Assembly: GCA_045593725.1 (NCBI GenBank) | Contig: JAZNXE010000013.1 | Location: forward strand, 1 to 25,938 | Length of the DNA stretch: 25,938 nucleotides | From: HGM12713 sp045593725 | GTDB taxonomy: Bacteria; Bacillota; Clostridia; Oscillospirales; CAG-272 | Direction: 5' to 3' | Shown: positions 1 through 6,670 of the stretch, in pieces | How the letters are laid out: each line of letters starts with the position of its first letter | Position numbering within the stretch: position 1 is the stretch's first letter | Made by a program: the position numbers and the translations under genes | The notes under the pieces: generated by a model | Databases searched by the model: none | Seen by the model: only the letters and a program-made list of their open reading frames with translations | What the model was told of the DNA's origin: nothing

Positions 1-1476
1 GTTATCCCAATTTGATTCATTGTTATAGTATGCTGTATTATAGAACGCAGAACCGCCAATGCTCGTGACACTGTCAGGTATGGTTATACCCGTAAGGCTT
101 GTGCAATAGTAGAACGCACGATCTCCAATGCTCGTAACGCTTCCGTCTGTGGGTATTACGCTTGTATTACATCCTTGTATCAAGGTTTTTGTTGCTGTTT
201 CTATTAAGCAGTTACCATTACTGTGATAAACGCTATTTCCTTCAGATACTGTTATACTCGTAAGTCCTGTGCAACGGGAGAACGCACCAGTTCCAATGCT
301 GGTAACGCTGTCGGGTATGGTTACACTCGTAAGTCCAGTGCAACTGCGGAACGCCCCATCTCCAATGCTGGTAACGCTGTCGGGTATGCTTATACCCGTA
401 AGTCCTGTGCAATGGTAGAACGCATAACCTCCAATGCTGGTAACGCTGTCGGGTATGCTTATACCCGTAAGTCCTGTGCATTCGTAGAACGCATAACCTC
501 CAATGCTGGTAACGCTGTCGGGTATGGTTATACTCGTAAGTCCTGTGCAACCGTCGAACGCCCAATCTCCAATGCTCGTAACGCTGTTGGGTACAGTTAT
601 ACTCTCAAGTGACACACAATAGCTAAAATCTATATTGGTCACGCTGTCGGGAAGTGTTACTGTCTTGAGGCTTTTTGCATCTGTGAAAGCCACGGTCTTT
701 ATTGTGTCAGGAACAATTAACTTTTCAATCTTATCAATATTTGAAGTCCTATTCAATGTAATAGAACATAACTCTTCAAATTTTTTAGTATTTTCAAGAT
801 TATCGTAAAAAGTAAAATTCAACTGACTCAAGAGCTCGGAGATAGCACGAAATTCTGTACGTACTGCTCCCGTAAACTCATAAAACGCACCCTTTTCCGC
901 AAAGGGATACTTCTCTAGATATTTTTGCTTCTGCTCTTTCTTTTCAGGCTCTTTAAAATTTTCTAAATGTGCATTGATATCTATAAGTTTAAAAAAAGCT
1001 TTAAGCTGCATTTTTTCAAATGCTGAAAGCGTGTCAGCCTTACTCAATATTTTTGATTCAAAATCCTCTTTCATTATGTACTTAGGTACATTATTACCCA
1101 TTCCGTCAATATCACATTCAACAACGGTTTTTCCGCTGGGTGACTGTGCGGGAATAGTAAGGGTGGTATCTTTAAAATCATCAGTTACATTTACCGCAGT
1201 AACCGCGCATACGCCGTCACCCTTAGCAGTAAAGAAAAAATCAACTCCGTCTATATTGATCATTTCTTCCAACACGACGTTTTCTTCCTCGCCTGAATTA
1301 TCTTCGTTTTCCTCGTTGTTTTCGTTTCCCTCGTTTTCGGGCTTACTTTGCTCGGTATTTGAGGTTTGGGGTGTGGTGGCGGTAGTACCCGTTGTGCTGT
1401 CATCATCCTTATTACACGAAGCAAAAAGAGGTAAAAGCATAATTACTACCAATAAACATGCTAATATTCTTTTCAT
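1..1476 (-). CDS. BspA-type leucine-rich-repeat surface lipoprotein (C-terminus off window)
   Basis: The minus frame starting at the ATG at 1476-1474 stays open to base 1, giving 492 residues without a stop. The start has a GGAGGA Shine-Dalgarno (1489-1484). Residues 1-21 form a lipoprotein signal (MKRILACLL..., ending FASC with Cys21 as lipidated residue). An Asp/Asn/Glu/Thr-rich linker follows to about residue 60. A middle region of about 230 residues has no motif I recognise. From about residue 250 to the window edge there are 23-residue leucine-rich repeats of the pattern SIGxxAFxxCTGLTSITIPDSVT, the LRR_5/BspA type. One insert near bases 160-245 reads NSVYHSNGNCLIE, usual in this family. 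The last visible residues (AFYNTAYYNNESNWDN) are a typical BspA inter-repeat motif, so the protein continues. BspA proteins are surface-exposed binding or adhesion proteins; the ligand here is unknown. Certain as to family, not function. Confidence 0.9.
   Translation of the reverse strand, partial: MKRILACLLVVIMLLPLFASCNKDDDSTTGTTATTPQTSNTEQSKPENEGNENNEENEDNSGEEENVVLEEMINIDGVDFFFTAKGDGVCAVTAVNVTDDFKDTTLTIPAQSPSGKTVVECDIDGMGNNVPKYIMKEDFESKILSKADTLSAFEKMQLKAFFKLIDINAHLENFKEPEKKEQKQKYLEKYPFAEKGAFYEFTGAVRTEFRAISELLSQLNFTFYDNLENTKKFEELCSITLNRTSNIDKIEKLIVPDTIKTVAFTDAKSLKTVTLPDSVTNIDFSYCVSLESITVPNSVTSIGDWAFDGCTGLTSITIPDSVTSIGGYAFYECTGLTGISIPDSVTSIGGYAFYHCTGLTGISIPDSVTSIGDGAFRSCTGLTSVTIPDSVTSIGTGAFSRCTGLTSITVSEGNSVYHSNGNCLIETATKTLIQGCNTSVIPTDGSVTSIGDRAFYYCTSLTGITIPDSVTSIGGSAFYNTAYYNNESNWDN
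232..645. repeat. Tandem 69-bp repeats encoding LRR units
   Basis: Units begin at 232, 301, 370, 439, 508 and 577, exactly 69 bp apart, equal to 23 codons. The four units from 301 to 576 are nearly identical at DNA level; the outer ones have diverged. They encode the leucine-rich repeats of the minus-strand lipoprotein. Near-identity at the nucleotide level points to recent unit duplication, so copy number may vary between strains. Confidence 0.9.
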
Positions 1477-1494
1477 TTTTCTGTCCTCCAAAGT

Positions 1495-1526
1495 AAAAAA
1501 GTGTGTGTAACCGAAGCTACACACAC
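1495..1526 (-). terminator. Intrinsic terminator inside the leader of the LRR lipoprotein gene
   Basis: Read on the minus strand, GTGTGTGTA and TACACACAC form a perfect 9-bp stem with an 8-base loop (1526-1501), followed at once by six T residues (1500-1495). The structure lies downstream of the promoter at 1702-1730 and only 5 bases upstream of the Shine-Dalgarno of the lipoprotein gene. It must therefore be read through for the gene to be expressed, or it ends a short separate RNA. Confidence 0.75.
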
Positions 1527-1550
1527 CTAAAAACGCATAGCTCCGATTGC

Positions 1551-1696
1551 TGCGACACAATTTAACTTTTATAACTCATTTCAGCTCTTGAAAGGCGTAC
1601 AAAAGGGAGTATGCATTTTTTGCGAAAAAAGAATAGCAAAAAAGCACACCTTTAAAAAGCTGCAAAATGAGTTTTACTGTATTAAATTGTGTCGCA
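1551..1696 (-). ncRNA. Long-hairpin leader RNA upstream of the LRR lipoprotein gene
   Basis: A 146-base imperfect palindrome. The outer arms are a perfect 15-bp inverted repeat (TGCGACACAATTTAA at 1551-1565 and its complement at 1682-1696). A second helix pairs 1573-1586 with 1658-1673 with one 2-base bulge. A third pairs 1591-1600 with 1644-1653. In that inner helix all ten pairs form only in the minus-strand RNA (two are G-U); the plus-strand RNA would have two A-C mismatches. The promoter at 1702-1730 predicts a start at about 1695, the first base of the stem. A terminator follows at 1526-1495. It matches no RNA class I recognise. Either a regulatory leader or a small RNA. Confidence 0.55.
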
Positions 1697-1701
1697 AATT
1701 T

Positions 1702-1730
1702 ATTATATCACACTTTTTTGGAGTTGTAAA
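1702..1730 (-). promoter_or_regulatory. Sigma-A promoter for leader RNA and LRR lipoprotein
   Basis: On the minus strand, TTTACA (1730-1725), a 17-base spacer and a perfect TATAAT (1707-1702). The predicted start is about 1695, which coincides with the 5' edge of the long hairpin. Confidence 0.75.
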
Positions 1731-1743
1731 GTAATTTTAACAT

Positions 1744-1769
1744 AAAAAGCACCGCAAATGCGGTGCTTT
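1744..1769 (-). terminator. Terminator of the small coiled-coil gene
   Basis: AAAGCACCGC (1746-1755) and GCGGTGCTTT (1760-1769) form a 10-bp stem with a 4-base loop. On the minus strand it ends in a T-run (1748-1744). It lies 12 bases after the stop of the 1781-2125 gene and just upstream of the lipoprotein promoter, insulating the two units. Confidence 0.85.
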
Positions 1770-1780
1770 AGTTTATTTTA

Positions 1781-2125
1781 TTATTCCTGACTTGCCTTTT
1801 CTTCTGCCTTCTTTTGCTTTTCGGCAGCCTTTTCCTCAGCTCTTCTCTGCTTATCAGCCTCTATCTCGTCGGCAAGCTCCTTGCGCTTTACGCGAAGCTC
1901 GTCAATGCTGTCAATAACCTCTGCTATACCCTCTGCCTGGGACTCACCGCTCTTTATCTGCTTATAGGTAAGTCTGCCGAGGCTCTCGTATTTTGAGGAT
2001 ATCTTTGAATCGTAGGTCTTAAGCTTTACGTACTTAGAGGCGCTGTCTGCTATCTCTCCCGTCTTTTTTACCGCGGTATTAGCCGCTTTACCTATTTTTG
2101 TGCGTATCTCGTTCCAATCTGCCAT
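1781..2125 (-). CDS. Small charged coiled-coil protein, unknown function
   Basis: A protein of 114 residues with no signal peptide or membrane segment. The first 40 residues contain an amphipathic stretch rich in Lys and Ala (MADWNEIRTKIGKAANTAVKK). Residues about 60-114 are a highly charged Glu/Lys/Ala helix likely to form a coiled coil. The start is supported by GGGAGGA nine bases upstream of ATG. It has its own promoter (2159-2187) and terminator (1744-1769), so it is monocistronic. Similar short proteins are widespread in Clostridia as hypothetical proteins; I know of no assigned role. It is divergent from spoVAC, which says little about function. Confident that it is a gene. Confidence 0.8.
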   Translation of the reverse strand: MADWNEIRTKIGKAANTAVKKTGEIADSASKYVKLKTYDSKISSKYESLGRLTYKQIKSGESQAEGIAEVIDSIDELRVKRKELADEIEADKQRRAEEKAAEKQKKAEEKASQE

Positions 2126-2158
2126 TATATTTTCCTCCCACTATTTGCTTTCATATCT

Positions 2159-2187
2159 ATTATACACCAAAATTATGCCAAAGTAAA
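2159..2187 (-). promoter_or_regulatory. Sigma-A promoter of the coiled-coil gene
   Basis: Minus strand TTTACT (2187-2182), 17-base spacer, TATAAT (2164-2159), about 34 bases upstream of the ATG at 2125. Confidence 0.65.
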
Positions 2188-2205
2188 GTCTAAAACAAAT
2201 AATAA

Positions 2206-2234
2206 GGATATTTTTTTAATTTTTGCAAACAATA
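2206..2234 (+). promoter_or_regulatory. Candidate forespore sigma (F/G) promoter of spoVAC
   Basis: GGATA (2206-2210), a 14-base spacer, and GCAAACAATA (2225-2234). The second element agrees at nine of ten positions with the forespore sigma-F -10 pattern GGNRANANTR as I remember it. Placement gives a leader of about 23 bases containing the GAGGT ribosome site. The spoVT promoter has a similar -10. Inferred from pattern only. Confidence 0.4.
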
Positions 2235-2263
2235 ATAAAAAAATATTCGCCGAGGTACTGTAT

Positions 2264-2710
2264 ATGAATATGGACAAAAAGCAATACAAAAGATTTTCCA
2301 CCGCCCACGCGCCAAAGTCCCCCATAGTCAAGGATTGCGTTTTCGCCTTTCTATTCGGCGGCGGTATATGTACCCTCGCTCAGGGCTTTCGGGATGCTTA
2401 TATGATGATACCCAATATGTCAAAGGAAACAGCGGGAACACTTGCCTCTGTGACTCTTATATTTATTGCCGTTCTTCTCACGGGTTTAGGTGTCTTTGAC
2501 AATATCGCGAAGATTGCTGGCGCGGGAACTCTCGTTCCCATAACGGGCTTTGCCAATTCGGTGGCTTCCCCCGCCATTGACAGCCGCTCGGAGGGCTACG
2601 TTCTGGGCGTTGGCGCAAAGATATTTACCGTCTGCGGTCCCGTTCTTCTTTACGGAACTCTTGCGGGATTTATCTACGGTGTAATATATTGGATAATCGG
2701 ACTTTTTTAG
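2264..2710 (+). CDS. spoVAC: Stage V sporulation protein AC
   Basis: A membrane protein of 148 residues, the usual SpoVAC length. It has hydrophobic segments near residues 25-45, 60-80 and 120-147, and the family signature stretches SVTLIFIAVLLTGLGVFD and GAGTLVPITGFANSVASPA. SpoVA proteins sit in the inner membrane of the forespore and spore. They move dipicolinic acid into the developing spore and release it at germination; SpoVAC is reported to form a mechanosensitive channel. The start has GAGGT seven bases upstream. No spoVAD or spoVAE follows, although these usually do in Clostridia; the next gene is convergent. The rest of the complex must be encoded elsewhere, or this is a second copy. 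Confidence 0.92.
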   Translation: MNMDKKQYKRFSTAHAPKSPIVKDCVFAFLFGGGICTLAQGFRDAYMMIPNMSKETAGTLASVTLIFIAVLLTGLGVFDNIAKIAGAGTLVPITGFANSVASPAIDSRSEGYVLGVGAKIFTVCGPVLLYGTLAGFIYGVIYWIIGLF

Positions 2711-3208
2711 TCATACTAATGCCTTAAATTTATCCTCCACTCTACGGGGGGCATCGGTGAAGGAAAATACCACGTACCATCGGTATATAATCACCTGTAT
2801 GCTCTCCGCTTTTTCCGCGTACTCGCTATCCCGAAGTGTCACCTTTATGCTGTCGGCTCTTTGTAGGCACATTTCGGCTATAACGTCCCTGTCAGAATAC
2901 GAATAGCATCTGAACACCGCAAGCTCCCCGGGCACACGCTCGGAAACATATACCGAAAAGTCCTCTATTTTTGAAAAATACCGCTTTCCCGCATCCTCAC
3001 CGTACATTGTATCCATCAGCTCGGGAGAAAAATATCCCTTCTCGCCTTCCTCTGCCCCTTTGAAGAATATACTGCCGCTTCCCTCGGTATCCTCTTCGCT
3101 CACCGCCAGAAGCTTTGTGAGTATTTCTTCGCAATTTACTCGTCTTTGGCAGGAAGCAAGACAAAGCAAAACCAATACCGCCATAAAAAAAGAAAGTGCC
3201 CTTTTCAT
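2711..3208 (-). CDS. Small lipoprotein, DUF4358-like
   Basis: A protein of 165 residues from the ATG at 3208. I prefer this start over the GTG at 3220 and the ATG at 3214 because GGAG lies six bases upstream of it. The signal peptide MKRALSFFMAVLVLLCLASC has a clear LASC lipobox with Cys20. The C-terminal half has the layout of DUF4358 proteins: ERVPGELAVFRC, then an acidic stretch, a charged helix with Tyr-Ala-Glu, then YRWYVVFSFTD and a terminal helix. These are extracytoplasmic lipoproteins of Clostridia with no known activity. It lies 55 bases downstream of the sugar transferase and is probably co-transcribed. It is convergent with spoVAC with no spacing and no clear terminator between. 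The family call is by pattern and moderately sure. Confidence 0.75.
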   Translation of the reverse strand: MKRALSFFMAVLVLLCLASCQRRVNCEEILTKLLAVSEEDTEGSGSIFFKGAEEGEKGYFSPELMDTMYGEDAGKRYFSKIEDFSVYVSERVPGELAVFRCYSYSDRDVIAEMCLQRADSIKVTLRDSEYAEKAESIQVIIYRWYVVFSFTDAPRRVEDKFKALV

Positions 3209-3263
3209 ATCCATCTCCACGCATTTTTTTAATTATATGCGTAAGTGAAGAAAAAAAGCACCT

Positions 3264-3887
3264 TCAGTTTTTCGCCTTATCCCCAGCCTCGTTCACAATG
3301 CCTTCGCCCTTAAATACCTTAGATACTGTGCGAAGAAGTATTTTTATATCCAGCCAAAGCTTCACGTTTTCAAGATAATACATATCCTTTGACAGCTTTT
3401 CATCGTCGCCCAGAAGATTTCTTCCGCTTATCTGCGCCATTCCCGTTATACCCGGACGAAGGGCATATACACCCTTATCCATACGCTCCTTGTGTATGTC
3501 CTGCTCCTCGCAAATAAGAGGTCTTGGACCGATAAGGCTCATATTTCCCTTGAGTACGTTGAAAAGCTGAGGTATCTCGTCAAGGCTCGTCCGTCTGAGA
3601 AAAGCACCCACGCGGGTTATATATTTTTCTCTGTCCTTAAACTCGGCGGCTGACATAGCTTTAGGCGCGGTAATCTGCATAGTACGGAATTTATAGCATA
3701 CGAATACCCTGCCGCCCCGTCCTATTCTGTTTTGCTTGAATATGGCATTTCCCCGAGATTCCGACCTTATAATAACGGCTATAATAAATATTGGAAGCAG
3801 CAAAAAGAAAAGCAGAGCGCTTGAAAAAACTATATCCAGAAATCTTTTTACATATAAGGGGTATATACTTTTTTTACGTGTCCTCAT
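3264..3887 (-). CDS. Short sugar transferase (polyprenyl-phosphate glycosyl-1-phosphate transferase)
   Basis: A protein of 207 residues, the size of the minimal PglC-type enzymes and lacking the N-terminal membrane domain of WbaP/WcaJ. One hydrophobic re-entrant or membrane helix spans residues about 15-40. Family motifs follow: FKQNRIGRGGRVFVCYKFRTM, then RRTSLDEIPQLFNVLKGNMS with the catalytic Asp-Glu pair, SLIGPRPL, and RPGITGMAQISGRN. Such enzymes move a sugar phosphate from a UDP-sugar to undecaprenyl phosphate, the first step of a surface glycan. The sugar cannot be told from sequence. The dehydratase at 13265-15169 could supply a 4-keto-6-deoxy sugar precursor. Its Shine-Dalgarno is buried in a hairpin (3889-3911). 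No convincing promoter lies between it and the upstream terminator, so transcription may be read-through from the ppa operon. Confidence 0.92.
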   Translation of the reverse strand: MRTRKKSIYPLYVKRFLDIVFSSALLFFLLLPIFIIAVIIRSESRGNAIFKQNRIGRGGRVFVCYKFRTMQITAPKAMSAAEFKDREKYITRVGAFLRRTSLDEIPQLFNVLKGNMSLIGPRPLICEEQDIHKERMDKGVYALRPGITGMAQISGRNLLGDDEKLSKDMYYLENVKLWLDIKILLRTVSKVFKGEGIVNEAGDKAKN

Positions 3888-3888
3888 A

Positions 3889-3911
3889 CTAACTCCTTTT
3901 TATGGAGTTAG
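3889..3911 (-). promoter_or_regulatory. Hairpin sequestering the sugar-transferase Shine-Dalgarno
   Basis: On the minus strand CTAACTCC (3911-3904), a 7-base loop ATAAAAA and GGAGTTAG (3896-3889) form a perfect 8-bp stem. The GGAG that serves the ATG at 3887 lies entirely in the stem. Folding would block ribosome entry, suggesting translational control. Confidence 0.6.
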
Positions 3912-3938
3912 CATTTGCCTTTTTCTTTGTTTTTATAC

Positions 3939-3971
3939 AAACAAGACGGAAGCGGCGCTTCCGTCTTGTTT
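3939..3971 (-). terminator. Terminator of the ppa operon
   Basis: A perfect 15-bp stem (AAACAAGACGGAAGC at 3939-3953 with 3957-3971) and a 3-base loop lie just past the stop of the cyclophilin lipoprotein gene. The T-run is short on the minus strand, so some read-through to the sugar transferase is plausible. Confidence 0.8.
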
Positions 3972-3979
3972 ATTATTTA

Positions 3980-5305
3980 TTACTTCAAAGCAACAAATTT
4001 TGCCGAGTTAATAACTACGTCCGTAATAGGCTTATCTGTATCCTCATCAGTAGCCGCACCTGCAATGGAATCAACTACATCCAAGCCATACACCACGTAT
4101 CCAAAGGCGGCGTACTCTCCGTCGATACCTACTCTATCCTTGTGCATTATAAAAAACTGAGTGGATGCCGAATCCATATCATCACCCAACCGCGCCATAG
4201 AGATAACTCCGCGCCAATGAGAGAGATTATTTATAAATCCGTTGCTGTAAAACTCTCCTTTTATGGTCGTAACACCCTCATTTGGAAATCCGTCGCCATC
4301 AATATCTCCGCCCTGTATCATAAAGTCCTTTATGACTCGGTGGAATATCAAGCCGTCATAGAATCCTTGCGAGACCAAGTCCTTAAAATTGGCAACAGTA
4401 TCGGGAGCTACATTTGGGAAAAGCCGTATAACCATCTTTCCGTAGTCCTTCACGTCAATCATAACGTAATCGGTAGGCTGGGAGCTATCTGTAACCTTAT
4501 CAAGACTGTCAACAGCGCTCAAATCAATCTCGTCAATGCTGGGAGCGTATCTGTACGTATCAGCATCAGCGGGTGCTGAAATTTCGCTTGAAGCTCCGCA
4601 CTCCTTAAATTCAGTTTCTGTAATTTCCTCTATTGTGACACCGTCTGATGCCCCGTATATCACAGAAAGTGCGGCTGAGAGTATATTCCCCTTATCATCG
4701 TAGGTGAGAACATATAACGGAGCATCTGCTAACTCTCCCCAGGAATACTCAGCGTAATCCTCTTTGTTTATGGAAATCTCCAGCTTGTAGCCATCCTCCA
4801 ATTTAACAAACTTAGCATCAGTGAAATAGGTATCCTTCAATGGAAACATTATATTATCCATAGAAACAACGGGTTGAGTGCCACTGTTGCTCTTAACCTT
4901 ACCTTCAGGTGTGCTTTGGTATGTTGTCCCGTCAACAAACCATATCTCCTCAATTTCCTCAGAAGAACTCACGTATTTTATATAAGTATTACTGCCGTTT
5001 ACCCTGTACTCCTCGCTGCTCTCACTTACAAGAGGCTCTCCTCCGAAGTTTACCCTGTTAATATTCTTAAACACTATGTGATATTCACTCATAGCCTTAA
5101 GCGCTCTTAGGGTAGCGTCATACATCTCCTTAGGAGTCTTTCCCACAAGCTTGTCCACCTTATCTCCCACAGCCACGTCTGCGCCGCCAGCGCCTTGGTT
5201 GGTATGGGATGTGGATGACTGCGTTTCCTCTCCATTCTTATTACAGGATACAAATAATGAGGAGGTCATTATCAATATTAGTATAATTGCTAAAATTCTT
5301 TTCAT
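3980..5305 (-). CDS. Lipoprotein with C-terminal cyclophilin-type peptidyl-prolyl isomerase
   Basis: A protein of 441 residues. The signal peptide is MKRILAIILILIMTSSLF with lipobox FVSC (Cys21). Residues about 45-270 form a beta-rich domain with no catalytic motif; it looks like the lipid- or protein-binding folds of other Clostridia lipoproteins, but I cannot name it. Residues about 285-441 are a cyclophilin domain: APDTVANFKDLVSQGFYDG, then FHRVIKDFMIQGGD with catalytic Arg and Phe, GVISMAR, and STQFFI. It should catalyse proline isomerisation outside the membrane, helping exported proteins fold. AGAGGAT lies upstream of the start. The gene begins 9 bases after the metallophosphoesterase stop, so it is third in the ppa operon. 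The cyclophilin call is secure. Confidence 0.92.
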   Translation of the reverse strand: MKRILAIILILIMTSSLFVSCNKNGEETQSSTSHTNQGAGGADVAVGDKVDKLVGKTPKEMYDATLRALKAMSEYHIVFKNINRVNFGGEPLVSESSEEYRVNGSNTYIKYVSSSEEIEEIWFVDGTTYQSTPEGKVKSNSGTQPVVSMDNIMFPLKDTYFTDAKFVKLEDGYKLEISINKEDYAEYSWGELADAPLYVLTYDDKGNILSAALSVIYGASDGVTIEEITETEFKECGASSEISAPADADTYRYAPSIDEIDLSAVDSLDKVTDSSQPTDYVMIDVKDYGKMVIRLFPNVAPDTVANFKDLVSQGFYDGLIFHRVIKDFMIQGGDIDGDGFPNEGVTTIKGEFYSNGFINNLSHWRGVISMARLGDDMDSASTQFFIMHKDRVGIDGEYAAFGYVVYGLDVVDSIAGAATDEDTDKPITDVVINSAKFVALK

Positions 5306-5314
5306 AATATCCTC

Positions 5315-6064
5315 TTAAAAATCAATTATCACTATTTCCTTGGCATTGAAAAATCTTGGGATAAAGCCCTTTTTCAGTCCTCTGCTTATTACTAAGCGTC
5401 CGTCGTGTACTCCAGATGTATATTTGGGAAAGAGTCCCTGTCCCGGGGCATAAATCCCTCTGCCAAACACTCTCCACTGCCCCCCGTGAGCGTGTCCGCT
5501 TACTATAAGGTCTATATCAAGCTCCTTTATGTATTTTTCGTAATACTCGGGATGGTGGCATATAAGTATTTTGGGTGCCTTTGCCGCTGAAAACTCGGTC
5601 AAAAAATTAAGGTTCGGTATTCCGTCCTTAAGGATAAGCCCCGAGGCGAGTCCCCCAAAGGCTATACCGTCCTTAAGCGCGTAGTCATCCAGAAGCAGCG
5701 TAACACCCGACTGTTTTATCCTTTGAATGTTTTCCTTAGTGTATATCCTATCCCTGCCCATGCTTTTCTTCCATTTAGGGCTTCCCGAGTGACGTCCGCC
5801 ATCCTCGTGGTTTCCCGTACAGTAAAATGTGGGAGCAATATCAGAGCACTCCTTAAATATAGCAAAGGCTTCCTCATTTATGCCGTCACAGCTTCCGTCA
5901 AGTGATTCCAGTATATCCCCTGCCAAAAGTATATAGTCGGGCTTGGAGGATCCAATCATCTGAACAACTCGATGGGGATTACCCGCGTGAAGGTCTGCCA
6001 CCAGAGCTATTCTGGCGTGTGTGGTAAATGACGGAAGCTTTAAACGGTAAAAGGTTTGCTTCAT
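5315..6064 (-). CDS. Calcineurin-like metallophosphoesterase
   Basis: A protein of 249 residues with all dimetal motifs: DLHAG (Asp24, His26), GD (Asp50), GNHE (Asn85, His86), a later HH pair, and GHAHGGQ. The layout matches the YkuE/YaeI-type phosphoesterases. Those remove phosphate from lipid or nucleotide substrates and are often membrane associated, but this protein has no signal peptide or membrane helix. The substrate is unknown. The start codon is 6 bases after the ppa stop with only a weak ribosome site, which suggests translational coupling. Its position between pyrophosphatase and a lipoprotein does not identify a pathway. Confidence 0.9.
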   Translation of the reverse strand: MKQTFYRLKLPSFTTHARIALVADLHAGNPHRVVQMIGSSKPDYILLAGDILESLDGSCDGINEEAFAIFKECSDIAPTFYCTGNHEDGGRHSGSPKWKKSMGRDRIYTKENIQRIKQSGVTLLLDDYALKDGIAFGGLASGLILKDGIPNLNFLTEFSAAKAPKILICHHPEYYEKYIKELDIDLIVSGHAHGGQWRVFGRGIYAPGQGLFPKYTSGVHDGRLVISRGLKKGFIPRFFNAKEIVIIDF

Positions 6065-6070
6065 AGCTTA

Positions 6071-6604
6071 TTATTTACAGAAGGTGTTTATATAATTGTC
6101 AATGGCTTCCTTTATTATCTTGACTGCGTCGTCGTGAGGTCTGACCTCGTTAACCGCGGTTTCCTTGTGCTCAAGGCTCTTATAAACGCTGAAAAAGTGA
6201 CGCATTTCATCAAAGAGATGAGCGGGAAGCTGGTCGATATTGGTGTACTGATTATAATTAGGGTCATTAAAAGGAATGGCAATTATTTTTTCGTCGTGCC
6301 GTCCGTTATCCATCATAGAGATAACACCAATGGGATATGCGCGAACCAAAGAAAGAGGCTCTAATGGCTCTGCGCAGATAAGCAGAACGTCCAACGGGTC
6401 GCCGTCGTCGCCGTACGTGCGGGGAATAAATCCGTAGTTAGCGGGATAATGGGTTGATGTATAAAGAATTCGGTCAAGTATTATATATCCTGTTTCCTTA
6501 TCAAGCTCATATTTTTTCTTGCTTCCCTTGGATATTTCCACTACGCAGATAAAATCATCGGGTGCTATTCTTTTTGGCGAGATATCGTGCCAGATATTAG
6601 ACAT
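6071..6604 (-). CDS. ppa: Soluble inorganic pyrophosphatase, family I
   Basis: A protein of 177 residues, matching bacterial family I enzymes. It hydrolyses pyrophosphate to phosphate in the cytoplasm, pulling biosynthetic reactions forward. The signature DGDPLDVLL carries the metal-binding Asp67, Asp69 and Asp72. HYPANYGFIPRTYGDDG and RPHDDAVKIIKEAIDNY are also standard. A GGAGGA ribosome site precedes the ATG, and a perfect consensus promoter lies at 6633-6661. First gene of an operon with the metallophosphoesterase and the cyclophilin lipoprotein. Many Clostridia use a family II or membrane pyrophosphatase instead, so the soluble family I type is a useful lineage marker. Confidence 0.97.
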   Translation of the reverse strand: MSNIWHDISPKRIAPDDFICVVEISKGSKKKYELDKETGYIILDRILYTSTHYPANYGFIPRTYGDDGDPLDVLLICAEPLEPLSLVRAYPIGVISMMDNGRHDEKIIAIPFNDPNYNQYTNIDQLPAHLFDEMRHFFSVYKSLEHKETAVNEVRPHDDAVKIIKEAIDNYINTFCK

Positions 6605-6632
6605 AATTTTTCCTCCTGAATTTTATGATAAT

Positions 6633-6661
6633 ATTATATCATTTTATCAATATTTTGTCAA
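6633..6661 (-). promoter_or_regulatory. Consensus sigma-A promoter of the ppa operon
   Basis: Minus strand TTGACA (6661-6656), 17-base spacer, TATAAT (6638-6633). Both hexamers match the consensus perfectly, so strong constitutive expression is expected. Confidence 0.85.
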
Positions 6662-6670
6662 CATCAACGG

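Noticed and set aside
223..612. Open frames on both strands with repeated YTRKSC or HTRQRYQHW motifs
   Set aside because: They are other-frame readings of the tandem LRR units; the minus frame with lipobox and LRR pattern is the real gene.
232..645. Regular repeats resembling a CRISPR array
   Set aside because: Units are contiguous 69-bp coding repeats without spacers, in frame with the LRR protein.
1551..1696. The long palindrome as a MITE
   Set aside because: No target-site duplication seen, and the promoter, strand-specific G-U pairs and terminator fit a leader RNA better; a MITE origin is still possible.
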